NCBI RefSeq assembly: GCF_014651515.1 | Contig: NZ_BMXA01000001.1 | Span: forward strand, 186,001-250,000 | DNA from: Arenicella chitinivorans | GTDB taxonomy: Bacteria; Pseudomonadota; Gammaproteobacteria; Arenicellales; Arenicellaceae | Reading direction: 5' to 3' | Length of the DNA stretch: 64,000 bases | Shown here: positions 44,335 to 54,308 of the stretch, in pieces | Position numbering within the stretch: the first letter of the stretch is position 1 | Layout: each line of letters opens with the position of its first letter | Made by a program: the position numbers and the translations under genes | The notes under the pieces: generated by a model | Told to the model about the DNA's origin: nothing | Databases searched by the model: none | What the model saw: only the letters and a program-made list of their open reading frames with translations

Positions 44335-47004
44335 TTAGTCCTTCTTCGCTGCCAGCTGGCGTAGCACATAGTGCAGGATGCCACCATGTTGGTAGTACTC
44401 AACCTCTTTCGGGGTATCCAGTCTGACGCGGGCTTGGAACGTCGTTGTGTTACCGTCGGCATTAGTGGCAGTGATGGTGACTTGCTTGGCATGGCCGTTT
44501 TCAAGTCCGCTTATATCGAACACTTCGTGCCCCGTGAGACCTAAAGATTCAGCGCTTTCACCGGGTATGTAGTTCAGAGGCAGCACGCCCATGCCGACTA
44601 AGTTGGAGCGATGGATGCGTTCAAAGCTCTCGGTCAAAACTGCTTTGACGCCTAACAGTAAGGTGCCTTTGGCCGCCCAATCGCGTGAAGAGCCGGTACC
44701 ATATTCTTTACCGCCCAACACTACCAGCGGTGTGTCATTCTCCTGGTATTGCATGGAGGCATCAAAGATCGACATCACTTCGCCGCTTGGAATATGTGTG
44801 GTCCAGCCGCCTTCGGTGCCCGGTGCGAGTTGATTGCGTAGCCGTACATTCGCGAAGGTCCCGCGCATCATAACTTCGTGGTTACCACGACGTGATCCAT
44901 AGGAATTGAAATCGGCCTTTTGTACACCTTGTTCATTCAAGTATCTTGCTGCGGGACTGTCTGCCGAGATTGAGCCGGCGGGCGAAATATGGTCGGTTGT
45001 GATGGAATCGCCCAAGAGTGCCAGGCATCGAGCACCTTGAATGTCCGCTACCGCATCCACATCAATTCCCATGCCCTCAAAGTACGGTGGGTTTCGAATA
45101 TACGTTGAGTCCTCTTGCCATTCATAGCGTGCCGCTTTAGGGGCATCTACCGCATTCCATTGCGGGTTTCCATTAAACACACTGGCGTAGCTGTCTTTAA
45201 ACATCTTGGCATTGACTGTGCTGGCGACGACCGATTGGATATCGTGGTTGCTTGGCCAGATGTCTTTCAAAAACACATCGGTACCACTTGAATCTTGCCC
45301 AAGTGGTTCATTGTAGAGATCGATGTCCATGCGCCCCGCAATAGCGTAGGCGACTACCAGTGGTGGCGATGCTAAATAATTTGTTTTAACGTCGGCATGG
45401 ACACGGCCTTCAAAGTTGCGGTTGCCAGACAATACTGATGCGACCACTAGCTTATTGTTTCTCACCGCATCACCAACCGCAGGCGGGAGCGGGCCGGAGT
45501 TACCGATACAGGTGGTGCAGCCGTAGCCTACCACGTTAAAGCCAAGTGACTCCAAATCGTCCAGCACATCGGCTTGGCGTAAATACTCGGTCACCACCTG
45601 AGAGCCCGGTGCGAGCGAGGTTTTAACCCATGGTTTAACCGTCAGACCCTTGGCCGCTGCGTTGCGGGCCAATAATCCCGCGCCCAACATGACCGCTGGG
45701 TTAGAGGTGTTGGTGCAAGATGTGATCGCCGCAATGACGACTGCGCCGTGTTTTAACTCAAATTGTTCATCGCCCTGTTCGACCACCACGGTTTCATTTT
45801 GTTCCTCCGTCATTTCGGCCAAGGTGTCGAGAAACGCAGCCTTTGCAGCAGAGACCAATACGCGATCCTGTGGCCGCTTGGGCCCAGCCAGACTCGGTTC
45901 CACCGTAGACATGTCCAGACTGAGCAGTCCGGAATAGCGAGCTTCGGGCAGACCGGGTGTGCGGAAATACCCCTGCGCTTTGGCATAGGCTTCCACCAAT
46001 GCAACCTCGCTGTCGTCGCGTCCGGTCAAGCGCAGATAGCGCAATACTTCGTCGTCGATCGGAAAAATACCGCTGGTGGCCCCATACTCAGGTGCCATAT
46101 TGGCGATGGTGGCGCGATCCGCCACCGGCAGATGATCCAAACCGTCGCCAAAGAATTCAACAAATTTGCCCACCACACCGTATTCGCGCAGCATTTGGAC
46201 CACGGTAAGCACCAGATCCGTGGCGGTGGCGCCTTCAGGCAATTGCCCGCTTAGTTTAAAACCAACGGTTTGTGGAATAAGCATCGATATCGGTTGCCCG
46301 AGCATCGCCGCTTCGGCTTCAATGCCGCCAACGCCCCAGCCTAAGACACCAACACCATTAATCATGGTGGTGTGTGAATCGGTACCGACCAAGGTGTCTG
46401 GGTACGCTAGTAACTTTCCATCAACCTGATTTTCGAACACGACGCGTGCCAGATACTCCAGATTGACTTGGTGCACGATGCCCGTTGAAGGTGGCACGAC
46501 GGCAAAATTATGAAAAGCGGTCTGGCCCCATTTGAGGAATTGGTAGCGTTCTTTATTGCGCTGAAACTCAATTTTAGCGTTTAGATCCAGCGCATCTTTG
46601 GTGCCGTAGTGATCGATTTGCACTGAGTGGTCTATCACGAGCTCCACTGGAGACAGTGGGTTAATTTGTTCGGCGTCGCCACCTAGAGCTTCGACGGCTT
46701 CGCGCATTGCTGCCAGATCCACGACGGCGGGTACACCGGTAAAATCCTGTAACAGAACGCGAGCTGGTGTGAAGGCGATTTCCGTGTCGGGTTCGGCGGT
46801 GGCGTCCCAATTGAGCAGCGCTTCAATGTCACTGCGAGTGACGTCCACACCGTTCTCCAGGCGCAGTAAATTCTCTAACAGGATTTTTTGGGCAAAGGGG
46901 AGTTTATCTATGTTGTGGTCGCCAGCCAGTTTTGGCAGGCTGTAAAACGAATACTCTTTGCCATTGGCCGTAAATGTCGACAGGGCATTGAAAGAATTGC
47001 TCAT
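44335..47004 (-). CDS. acnA: Aconitate hydratase A
   Basis: An 889-residue aconitase interconverting citrate and isocitrate. The [4Fe-4S] cysteines are in [17 protein letters not shown] and [15 protein letters not shown]. The substrate segment [16 protein letters not shown] and the C-terminal swivel domain with [19 protein letters not shown] are present. The domain order is AcnA/IRP-like and the length is full. It lies downstream of the liu operon on the same strand with a 182-bp gap, so it probably has its own promoter. Confidence 0.96.
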   Translation of the reverse strand: MSNSFNALSTFTANGKEYSFYSLPKLAGDHNIDKLPFAQKILLENLLRLENGVDVTRSDIEALLNWDATAEPDTEIAFTPARVLLQDFTGVPAVVDLAAMREAVEALGGDAEQINPLSPVELVIDHSVQIDHYGTKDALDLNAKIEFQRNKERYQFLKWGQTAFHNFAVVPPSTGIVHQVNLEYLARVVFENQVDGKLLAYPDTLVGTDSHTTMINGVGVLGWGVGGIEAEAAMLGQPISMLIPQTVGFKLSGQLPEGATATDLVLTVVQMLREYGVVGKFVEFFGDGLDHLPVADRATIANMAPEYGATSGIFPIDDEVLRYLRLTGRDDSEVALVEAYAKAQGYFRTPGLPEARYSGLLSLDMSTVEPSLAGPKRPQDRVLVSAAKAAFLDTLAEMTEEQNETVVVEQGDEQFELKHGAVVIAAITSCTNTSNPAVMLGAGLLARNAAAKGLTVKPWVKTSLAPGSQVVTEYLRQADVLDDLESLGFNVVGYGCTTCIGNSGPLPPAVGDAVRNNKLVVASVLSGNRNFEGRVHADVKTNYLASPPLVVAYAIAGRMDIDLYNEPLGQDSSGTDVFLKDIWPSNHDIQSVVASTVNAKMFKDSYASVFNGNPQWNAVDAPKAARYEWQEDSTYIRNPPYFEGMGIDVDAVADIQGARCLALLGDSITTDHISPAGSISADSPAARYLNEQGVQKADFNSYGSRRGNHEVMMRGTFANVRLRNQLAPGTEGGWTTHIPSGEVMSIFDASMQYQENDTPLVVLGGKEYGTGSSRDWAAKGTLLLGVKAVLTESFERIHRSNLVGMGVLPLNYIPGESAESLGLTGHEVFDISGLENGHAKQVTITATNADGNTTTFQARVRLDTPKEVEYYQHGGILHYVLRQLAAKKD

Positions 47005-47186
47005 GGATCACTCCGTTGTCAGCGCGGTGGTATGGTGCCGCCAGTTTTTTGACGGCATGCGTGCCAACAGTATGCCATTGTGCTTGTGTGAGAACCATCA
47101 AGACGGTTTCGATGTCTCGATTCGGTGAGCCGGAATTCGCTTACCGCAAGGCTAACGCTCGAACCCCAACAGATGTATCTCGCGCC

Positions 47187-48086
47187 TTAGCCGACGCGCA
47201 TGGCATTGGCGACCTTCGATTGATTTGGCTTACCGAGGATCTTGGCAATGTTATGACTAGTCTCTACCAGCTTAGGCAGATCAACGCCTGTGGCAAATCC
47301 GAGCCCGTGCGTTAAATAAACCACATCCTCTGTCGCGACGTTGCCAGCAGCACCTTTGGCATAAGGGCAACCTCCAAGTCCGCCGACCGAGCTATCCACG
47401 GTGCGAATGCCGAGCTCCAGCGCTGTATGGATATTGGCGATCGCTTGGCCGTAGGTATCATGGCAATGGATGGCAAGTTGCGCCGCTGGCACTTCCTCCA
47501 ACACCGCGTTGAGCATGCGACGAATTGTATTGGGTGTGCCGGTGCCGATGGTGTCGCCCAGCGAGATTTCGTAACAACCGAGTGCAAGTAGCTGCTTGGC
47601 AACTCGCGTAACCTGCTGTGGATCGATTGCGCCGTCGTACGGGCAGTCCACCACGCAAGACACATAACCACGGACGGGAATGCCCGCCGCTTTTGCGGCC
47701 GCCATAACAGGTTCGAAGCGCGCGATGCTCTCTTCGATACTGCAGTTAATATTTTTCTGCGAGAAGGCTTCCGAGGCGGCACCAAATACCGCGACTTCAT
47801 CCGCTCGTGCAGCCACCGCCGCTTCAAACCCACGCATATTCGGCGTGAGTGCGGTGTACGCCACGCCGGGTTTTCTTTTTAACTGGTCAAATACCGCGCC
47901 GCTGTCGGCCATTTGTGGCACCCATTTGGGCGACACAAAACTGCCAGCTTCGATTTTACGCAGACCAGCATTCGCTAATTGCTCAATCAGCGCCACCTTG
48001 TCGGCGACGGAAATGAGCGTCGCTTCATTTTGCAGGCCATCGCGTGGGCCGACTTCGACAATAGTGACGGAGTTTGAATTGCTCAT
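47187..48086 (-). CDS. liuE: Hydroxymethylglutaryl-CoA lyase
   Basis: A 299-residue TIM-barrel lyase splitting HMG-CoA to acetoacetate and acetyl-CoA, the last step of leucine breakdown. VGPRDGLQNEA provides the metal-site Arg-Asp, AIHCHDTYGQA the H-x-H and SVGGLGGCPYAKGAAGNVAT the catalytic Cys. The liu cluster position fixes the role, while the related isopropylmalate synthases differ in these motifs. It lies 21 bp after liuD. Confidence 0.94.
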   Translation of the reverse strand: MSNSNSVTIVEVGPRDGLQNEATLISVADKVALIEQLANAGLRKIEAGSFVSPKWVPQMADSGAVFDQLKRKPGVAYTALTPNMRGFEAAVAARADEVAVFGAASEAFSQKNINCSIEESIARFEPVMAAAKAAGIPVRGYVSCVVDCPYDGAIDPQQVTRVAKQLLALGCYEISLGDTIGTGTPNTIRRMLNAVLEEVPAAQLAIHCHDTYGQAIANIHTALELGIRTVDSSVGGLGGCPYAKGAAGNVATEDVVYLTHGLGFATGVDLPKLVETSHNIAKILGKPNQSKVANAMRVG

Positions 48087-48107
48087 AGTTGGGTTGTAAC
48101 CTCAGGT

Positions 48108-50093
48108 TTACGCATCCGCATCAAACTGCAGCAACTCACTGCCGCCATCGACCAGTTGGCCGACCACACAGAAGATCTCTTTAACGATGCCATCAACAGG
48201 TGCTTTGATGGTGTGCTGCATTTTCATGGCTTCCATGACCAACAGAACATCGTCGCGCTTTACATGGGCCCCATTGGTGACGCTAACTTCAACGATGGTG
48301 CCATTCATCGGCGCTCTAAAATCCCCCGTGTTGCCTTCAGCTTGCTGGCCAATATCTGGCGCGCTGATGTTAAAGACGTAGGGTGTTGGTGAGTTGGCGA
48401 ACAGGGTGTAGCCGTCGCTGTGCGCCACCACCGTCGCACGCCGCTGATGACCGTTGATGGTCGCGATCAAGAGAGTGTCTTGAATCTCGCCCGACACGAG
48501 GTATTTATCTTCGCCCAGCTTGAGTTGATATTCAGTTAGCGATGCGGAGTGGAGCGTCTTGGCTTCAAATGACAGTGGTTCGCCTTGCCAGTCAAACTGC
48601 ATGGAAAAACTGGCTGGTTGATTGAGTCGCCAATCGGTATTTTGCGTCCAGGGCGACACGGTTTGTGTACCCATATTGTGACGTTTCAATGTGAGATAAA
48701 GACTCGCAAGAACTTGGTGTGTGGCGTCTGGAGTGGCGTCACTGAGTAAGTCAGTTTGATGCGTGTCGATAAACCCGGTATCCAATTCGACAGCACGTAG
48801 GGCTGGATGCCCAGCCAGAGTATGAAGAAAACTGACATTGGTGTGCAGGCCGTCGATCAGGTAATCGCGCAGAGCCGCACGCAGTCGAATCAAGGCGGTA
48901 TCTCGGTCCGGGCCCCAGACCACCAGCTTGGCAATCATTGGGTCGTAGAAAGGTGAGACCACATCGCCTTCGACCACACCGGTGTCGACACGCACGTAAT
49001 CGTTCTCGGTCGGCGTTTGTAAACAGCGCAGTTTGCCCGTGGAGGGCATGAAGTTGTTGGTCGGGTCTTCGGCATAGATGCGTGCTTCAAAAGCATGGCC
49101 GTGGATGCTCAATGCTTCCTGTCGCAGCGGCAAAGGTTCGCCCAATGCAACGCGTAACTGCCATTCAACCAGGTCTTGCCCAGTGATCATTTCCGTCACT
49201 GGGTGTTCAACTTGGAGCCGCGTATTCATTTCCATAAAATAGAATGAGCCGTCGGCGTCGAGCAGAAACTCTACCGTACCGGCGCCAACATAATCAATCG
49301 CCAGCGCGGCACGCACCGCGGCTTCACCCATACGGTGACGTAAGTCTTCAGTGATGCCAGGTGCCGGTGCCTCTTCTAATACTTTCTGGTGGCGGCGCTG
49401 AATCGAGCAGTCACGTTCAAACAGGTAGACTGCATTGCCGTGTTGGTCGCAGAATACTTGTACTTCCACATGGCGCGGCTGTTGCAGGTACTTCTCGACC
49501 AACATATCGCCATTACCGAAACTGGCTTTGGCTTCACGTTTTGCATCGTCCAGCGCAACGTTGAATTCGCTGCTGTCCCAGACCTGGCGCATGCCTTTGC
49601 CACCACCGCCTGCTACGGCTTTGAGTAGAACCGGGTAACCCATCTCATCCGCTGCAGCTTTAAGTACCTCCACAGACTGATCGTCACCATGGTAGCCAGG
49701 CACCAATGGGACGCCGGCTTTTTCCATCAACGCTTTGGCTGCGGACTTAGATCCCATGGCGCGGATAGCGCTCGCGGGAGGGCCGATAAAAACTAGGTCG
49801 CTTTCCGCACACTGTTCTGCAAAGTCCGCATTTTCGGACAAGAAGCCATATCCCGGATGGATTGCCTGTGCGCCGGTGGCTTTGGCGGCGGCGATTATTT
49901 TTTCGCCTCGCAGGTAGGATTCGCTCGATGCCGCTGCACCGATATGAATGGCTTCATCCGCTGACTTAACATGCAAGGCCTGTTGGTCCACGTCGGAATA
50001 GACGGCCACGGTGTGAATGTTGAGGCGTCGAGCTGTCTTGATGACTCGGCATGCAATTTCACCTCGGTTTGCGATTAATATTTTCTCAAACAT
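48108..50093 (-). CDS. liuD: 3-methylcrotonyl-CoA carboxylase, biotin-containing alpha subunit
   Basis: A 661-residue subunit with three parts: biotin carboxylase (about 1-450; ATP loop KAVAGGGGKGMRQV and EMNTRLQVEHPVTE), a linker BT-like region, and a biotin-carboxyl-carrier domain at the C-terminus with the biotinylated Lys in VMEAMKMQH (about 626). It carboxylates biotin for transfer to 3-methylcrotonyl-CoA by LiuB. Acetyl- and propionyl-CoA carboxylase alphas share the architecture; the cluster identifies this one. Confidence 0.94.
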   Translation of the reverse strand: MFEKILIANRGEIACRVIKTARRLNIHTVAVYSDVDQQALHVKSADEAIHIGAAASSESYLRGEKIIAAAKATGAQAIHPGYGFLSENADFAEQCAESDLVFIGPPASAIRAMGSKSAAKALMEKAGVPLVPGYHGDDQSVEVLKAAADEMGYPVLLKAVAGGGGKGMRQVWDSSEFNVALDDAKREAKASFGNGDMLVEKYLQQPRHVEVQVFCDQHGNAVYLFERDCSIQRRHQKVLEEAPAPGITEDLRHRMGEAAVRAALAIDYVGAGTVEFLLDADGSFYFMEMNTRLQVEHPVTEMITGQDLVEWQLRVALGEPLPLRQEALSIHGHAFEARIYAEDPTNNFMPSTGKLRCLQTPTENDYVRVDTGVVEGDVVSPFYDPMIAKLVVWGPDRDTALIRLRAALRDYLIDGLHTNVSFLHTLAGHPALRAVELDTGFIDTHQTDLLSDATPDATHQVLASLYLTLKRHNMGTQTVSPWTQNTDWRLNQPASFSMQFDWQGEPLSFEAKTLHSASLTEYQLKLGEDKYLVSGEIQDTLLIATINGHQRRATVVAHSDGYTLFANSPTPYVFNISAPDIGQQAEGNTGDFRAPMNGTIVEVSVTNGAHVKRDDVLLVMEAMKMQHTIKAPVDGIVKEIFCVVGQLVDGGSELLQFDADA

Positions 50094-50112
50094 ACAGTGC
50101 TCAGTGGGCTGC

Positions 50113-50901
50113 TTATTGTTCGACCCAATTCGGGGCGCGTTTTTGTAAGAAGGCGGTAAGACCTTCCTGGCCTTGTTCCGACACGCGAATGGCGGCGATA
50201 CGGCGACTGGTGTCTTCGCGTAGTTGCGCTGAGATTGGTTGTGCCGCGACCGTATCGATCAGTGTTTTACAAGCAGTGAGTGCCGCCGGGCTATTACTCA
50301 GAAGGGACTTAGTCAGCGTTGTCACTGTGCTATCCAGCTCGTTTGGGCTCACGACCTCATGCACCAGATTCATGTGTTTGGCCTGATGCGCATCGAATCG
50401 CTCTGCAGTGAGAAAGTAGCGCCGAGCAATGCGTGTGCCGATGGCGTGTATCACGTAAGGCGAAATAGTGGCTGGAATTAAGCCGAGTTTGACCTCACTG
50501 AGACAAAAGCTGGCGCGATCGCTGGCAACCGCCATGTCGCAGCAGCTGACTAGGCCTACAGCACCACCAAATGCAGCACCCTGGACGGCAGCGATCGTGG
50601 GCTTTGACAGGCTATACAAGCAATGCAGCATGGTGGCTAAGGCCATTGCGTCAGCATGATTTTCAGCCTCCGTGTAGCTCGCCATACGTTGCATCCAGCC
50701 TAGATCAGCACCAGCGGAGAAGCTTTTGCCTTCTGCTGCAAGCACCACAACACGGACGTCGTCATTGCGGTCCAGTTGGGTGAAAACCGCCGTTAAATCC
50801 GCGATTACGGTGTCGTCAAAGGCATTGTGTTTCTCCGCACGTGTTAAAGTCACGGTGGCCACGCCCTGGGTGTCAATGTCGAGTCGAATATGATCACTCA
50901 T
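50113..50901 (-). CDS. liuC: Methylglutaconyl-CoA hydratase (enoyl-CoA hydratase family)
   Basis: A 262-residue crotonase-fold enzyme hydrating 3-methylglutaconyl-CoA to HMG-CoA. The oxyanion and CoA segments are KSFSAGADLGWMQRM and AVQGAAFGGAVGLVSCCDMA, and the LSEVKLGLIPATISPYV stretch follows. It sits between liuB and liuD with gaps of 2 and 19 bp. Sequence alone would only say enoyl-CoA hydratase. Confidence 0.9.
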   Translation of the reverse strand: MSDHIRLDIDTQGVATVTLTRAEKHNAFDDTVIADLTAVFTQLDRNDDVRVVVLAAEGKSFSAGADLGWMQRMASYTEAENHADAMALATMLHCLYSLSKPTIAAVQGAAFGGAVGLVSCCDMAVASDRASFCLSEVKLGLIPATISPYVIHAIGTRIARRYFLTAERFDAHQAKHMNLVHEVVSPNELDSTVTTLTKSLLSNSPAALTACKTLIDTVAAQPISAQLREDTSRRIAAIRVSEQGQEGLTAFLQKRAPNWVEQ

Positions 50902-50903
50902 AT

Positions 50904-52514
50904 TTACATCCTGAACACGCCAAACTGCGTGTTTTCAATCGGCTTGTTAAGACTGGCGGCAATCGCCAAGCCTAGTACGTCGCGGGTCTGTGCTGGATCA
51001 ATTACGCCGTCATCCCAAAGTCTGGCGGACGCGAAGTAGGGGTGGCCTTGACGTTCATAGGTGTCGAGGACAGGCTGCTTAAACGCGGCTTCCTCCTCTT
51101 TGCTCCAGGTTTCGCCGTTGCGTTCTTTTTGTGTGGCTTTTACCTGCGCCAGTACACCAGCAGCCTGCTCACCACCCATGACTGAAATACGGGCGTTCGG
51201 CCACATAAATAAAAAGTTGGGATCATAGGCGCGGCCACACATGCCGTAGTTGCCGGCACCGTAGGAGTTACCGATCAATACAGTGAATTTAGGTACCTTG
51301 GCACAGGCCACGGCCGTCACCATTTTGGCGCCGTGTTTAGCAATGCCACCGGCTTCGTATTGTTTGCCGACCATAAAGCCGGTGATGTTTTGTAAGAATA
51401 CCAAGGGAATTTTTCGTTGCGCGCAGAGTTCAACGAAATGCGCGCCTTTCTGAGCTGACTCGCTGAACAGAATGCCGTTATTGGCTACGATGCCAACTGG
51501 GTAGCCGTGAATGTGTGCGAATCCACAGACTAAGGTTGTCCCGAACAGCTGTTTAAACTCATCAAAGCAGGAGTCATCAACCACGCGTGCGATAATTTCA
51601 CGTACGTCAAACGGCTGGCGCATGTCCTTTGGTACGATGCCATACAGATCTTCGGCTGGATAGCGCGGTGGCTTGCTGGGCTGAATATCCAACTGCGATG
51701 CGGTGGAGCGGTTCAAACGACCGACAGCATTGCGGGCAAGCTGCAGCGCGTGATGGTCGTTATTTGCATAGTGATCCGCCACGCCCGATTCACGGCAATG
51801 GACTTCGGCACCACCCAGTTCCTGTGCCGATACCACCTCGCCAGTGGCGGCTTTGACCAAGGGCGGGCCAGCGAGAAAAATAGTGGCGTGATCCTTGACG
51901 ATGATTGATTCATCCGCCATCGCTGGAACATAGGCACCGCCGGCCGTGCATGAGCCCATAACTGCGGCAATCTGCGGTATATTTTGCGCGGACATGTTGG
52001 CCTGATTAAAAAAGATACGACCAAAGTGTTCGCGATCTGGGAACACCTCATCTTGGCGTGGCAGGTTGGCGCCACCCGAATCAACTAGGTATACGCAGGG
52101 TAAATGGTTTTGTTCCGCGATGGCCTGCGCGCGCAGGTGCTTTTTGACCGTTAAGGGGTAGTACGAGCCGCCTTTAACCGTGGCGTCGTTGGCCACAATC
52201 ATGCATTCCTTGCCATTGATGCGACCGATACCCGTAATGATGCCGGCGGCCGCAACTTGTTCGCCTGGGTAGCATTCATACGCTGCAAGCTGCGACAACT
52301 CAAGAAACGGCGAGCCCGCATCGATTAAGGCATCAATACGTTCACGGACCAGCAATTTGCCACGTGATTTGTGGCGCGCCTGATACTGTTCGCCACCGCC
52401 AAGCTTGATTTGTTCGATTAGGGCATGCAGGTCTGAGACTTGTTGCTGCATATGCGCGGCGTTGGCCTCAAACTCCGCGGCTCGGATGTTGACTTTGCTT
52501 TGCAGTATGTTCAT
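50904..52514 (-). CDS. liuB: 3-methylcrotonyl-CoA carboxylase, carboxyltransferase beta subunit
   Basis: A 536-residue carboxyltransferase with the N- and C-terminal crotonase-like halves of MCC beta: [35 protein letters not shown] and the C-terminal [19 protein letters not shown] and [18 protein letters not shown]. It accepts carboxybiotin from LiuD. The ATG at 52514 was preferred over a codon ten residues upstream that would overlap liuA. It starts four bases after the liuA stop. Confidence 0.93.
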   Translation of the reverse strand: MNILQSKVNIRAAEFEANAAHMQQQVSDLHALIEQIKLGGGEQYQARHKSRGKLLVRERIDALIDAGSPFLELSQLAAYECYPGEQVAAAGIITGIGRINGKECMIVANDATVKGGSYYPLTVKKHLRAQAIAEQNHLPCVYLVDSGGANLPRQDEVFPDREHFGRIFFNQANMSAQNIPQIAAVMGSCTAGGAYVPAMADESIIVKDHATIFLAGPPLVKAATGEVVSAQELGGAEVHCRESGVADHYANNDHHALQLARNAVGRLNRSTASQLDIQPSKPPRYPAEDLYGIVPKDMRQPFDVREIIARVVDDSCFDEFKQLFGTTLVCGFAHIHGYPVGIVANNGILFSESAQKGAHFVELCAQRKIPLVFLQNITGFMVGKQYEAGGIAKHGAKMVTAVACAKVPKFTVLIGNSYGAGNYGMCGRAYDPNFLFMWPNARISVMGGEQAAGVLAQVKATQKERNGETWSKEEEAAFKQPVLDTYERQGHPYFASARLWDDGVIDPAQTRDVLGLAIAASLNKPIENTQFGVFRM

Positions 52515-52518
52515 CGGC

Positions 52519-53688
52519 TTAGCGCGTCTCGTTGAACAGTTCACGTCCGATCAGCATGCGACGGACCTCGGACGTACCGGCACCGATTTCATATAATTTG
52601 GCGTCGCGCAGCAGGCGTCCGGCAGGGTATTCGTTGATATAACCATTGCCACCTAGGGCTTGAATGGTCTGCAGCGCCAGTTGTGTGGCGTGTTCTGCGG
52701 TGAACAAAATGACCGCGGCGGCGTCTTTACGACTTTCGTGTTGTGCATCGCAGGCCCGGGCAACCGCGTACAAATAGGCTCGGCTGGCGCTTAACGCTGC
52801 GTACATGTCTGCCAGTTTGCCCTGCATCAGCTGAAATTCACCAATCGCCTTATTAAACTGCTTGCGCTCATGCACGTAGGGCACCACCAGATCCATGCAG
52901 GCTTGCATGATGCCGACGGGACCACCGGACAAAACGGTGCGCTCATAATCCAAACCGGACATCAACACACGTACCCCGCCACCTTCAAACCCGAGGATGT
53001 TTTCTTGCGGCACTTTGCAGTCCTGGAATACCAGCTCGCAAGTGTTGGATCCGCGCATCCCCAGCTTGTCTAGTTTCTGTGCCTGGCTAAACCCCTCGAA
53101 GCCGCGTTCGATGATGAACGCGGTTATGCCTTTGGAGCCGCCGTTGACATCGGTTTTGGCATACACCACATACGTATCGGCATCTGGGCCGTTGGTAATC
53201 CACATTTTGTTACCGTTTAACACATAGTGGTCGCCGCGCTTGTCAGCACGTAGTTTCATGCTCACCACGTCTGAGCCGGCATTGGGTTCAGACATGGCTA
53301 AAGCACCAATGTGTTCACCCGAACAGAGTTTGGGCAGGTAGCGTTTTTTTTGTGCTTCGCTGCCGTTCTTGAAGATTTGGTTGACGCACAAGTTAGAGTG
53401 CGCGCCGTACGACAAACCGACTGAAGCGGACGCGCGGCTGATTTCCTCCATCGCGACGACATGCGCGAGATACCCCATGTCACTACCACCGTATTCCTCA
53501 GAGACTGTGATGCCGAGCAGGCCCAGATCGCCGAATTTACGCCATAAATCTGCCGGAAAAAGGTTGTCTTGATCAATTTGCGCTGCTCGCGGGGCAATCT
53601 CAGTGGTCGCGAATTGCTGCGTCATATCACGCAGCATATCGATTTCTTCGCCCAGAAAGTGTTGCAGAGAAGGGAATGTCGTGGTCAT
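52519..53688 (-). CDS. liuA: Isovaleryl-CoA dehydrogenase
   Basis: A 389-residue acyl-CoA dehydrogenase that oxidises isovaleryl-CoA with FAD. FAD and substrate segments are [39 protein letters not shown] and the late YQ-type [19 protein letters not shown]. The active-site Glu region of isovaleryl-CoA dehydrogenases lies in the middle ([13 protein letters not shown]). It is the first enzyme gene of the operon, 31 bp after liuR. Confidence 0.93.
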   Translation of the reverse strand: MTTTFPSLQHFLGEEIDMLRDMTQQFATTEIAPRAAQIDQDNLFPADLWRKFGDLGLLGITVSEEYGGSDMGYLAHVVAMEEISRASASVGLSYGAHSNLCVNQIFKNGSEAQKKRYLPKLCSGEHIGALAMSEPNAGSDVVSMKLRADKRGDHYVLNGNKMWITNGPDADTYVVYAKTDVNGGSKGITAFIIERGFEGFSQAQKLDKLGMRGSNTCELVFQDCKVPQENILGFEGGGVRVLMSGLDYERTVLSGGPVGIMQACMDLVVPYVHERKQFNKAIGEFQLMQGKLADMYAALSASRAYLYAVARACDAQHESRKDAAAVILFTAEHATQLALQTIQALGGNGYINEYPAGRLLRDAKLYEIGAGTSEVRRMLIGRELFNETR

Positions 53689-53719
53689 AGTCGTGTGGTG
53701 TGATCAGTGGTTGGCGCCT

Positions 53720-54112
53720 TTAGCCATTGGCGCGTTTGGGTTCCGTAGCCAGTGCCTGTAAGCAACGCTCCTCGGCGTCGCGCAAATCAAGCAACATAAG
53801 CTCCAGATCTTTTTGCTGTTCTCTCAATTGAGCACGCTTATTTCGAATTTTGCTCAACAGGGTTTCGAGTTGGTGACGGTTGCCGGCCTCAGGGTCATAC
53901 ATGCGAATGATGCCGCTGCTTTCTTCCAGCGTCAGTCCGAGTCGTTTGCCACGTAAAATCAGTTTTAGCCTAGTGCGGTCGGCAGCGCTGTAGGTGCGAG
54001 TTTGTTTGCTGCGGGCCGGTTGTAACAAGCCCTTTTCTTCGTAGAAACGCAACGCACGGGTGGTGACGTCGAATTCTTCTGCCAGTTCGCGGATCGTGTA
54101 ACGTTTAGACAT
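53720..54112 (-). CDS. liuR: MerR-family regulator of the liu operon
   Basis: A 130-residue MerR-type regulator: the winged helix YTIRELAEEFDVTTRALRFY and EEKGLLQPARSKQTRTY, then a long coiled coil (about residues 75-115) for dimerisation. LiuR proteins control leucine/isovalerate degradation in gammaproteobacteria. It is the first gene of its own operon, with a 16-bp palindrome over the promoter 64 bp upstream. No metal-binding Cys cluster is seen, which separates it from metal-sensing MerR proteins. Confidence 0.9.
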   Translation of the reverse strand: MSKRYTIRELAEEFDVTTRALRFYEEKGLLQPARSKQTRTYSAADRTRLKLILRGKRLGLTLEESSGIIRMYDPEAGNRHQLETLLSKIRNKRAQLREQQKDLELMLLDLRDAEERCLQALATEPKRANG

Positions 54113-54159
54113 GTTGGAATGGGTGGGCGCGAACGCGCCTAAGTAACCGTTGTCACACC

Positions 54160-54191
54160 AGTATACGCAAAAGTTACGTTTACGTAAACGT
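54160..54191 (-). promoter_or_regulatory. liu promoter with 16-bp palindromic operator
   Basis: ACGTTTACGTAAACGT (54176-54191) is a perfect 16-bp palindrome of the kind reported for LiuR regulons. On the minus strand, TTTACG (54183-54188) and TATACT (54160-54165) with 17 bp between form a good sigma-70 promoter, and the palindrome covers its -35. It precedes liuR and so the whole operon. Confidence 0.7.
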
Positions 54192-54308
54192 CAACTAGAT
54201 GCGCTTAAGTCTGGTGTGTTATCGAGTGCGAATCATGGTCGGGAGGCGGGATCGTAGCGCAGCGCCGATAATGAGTCGGTTCGCTGGCTGCGATCAATAC
54301 TGGTGGGT

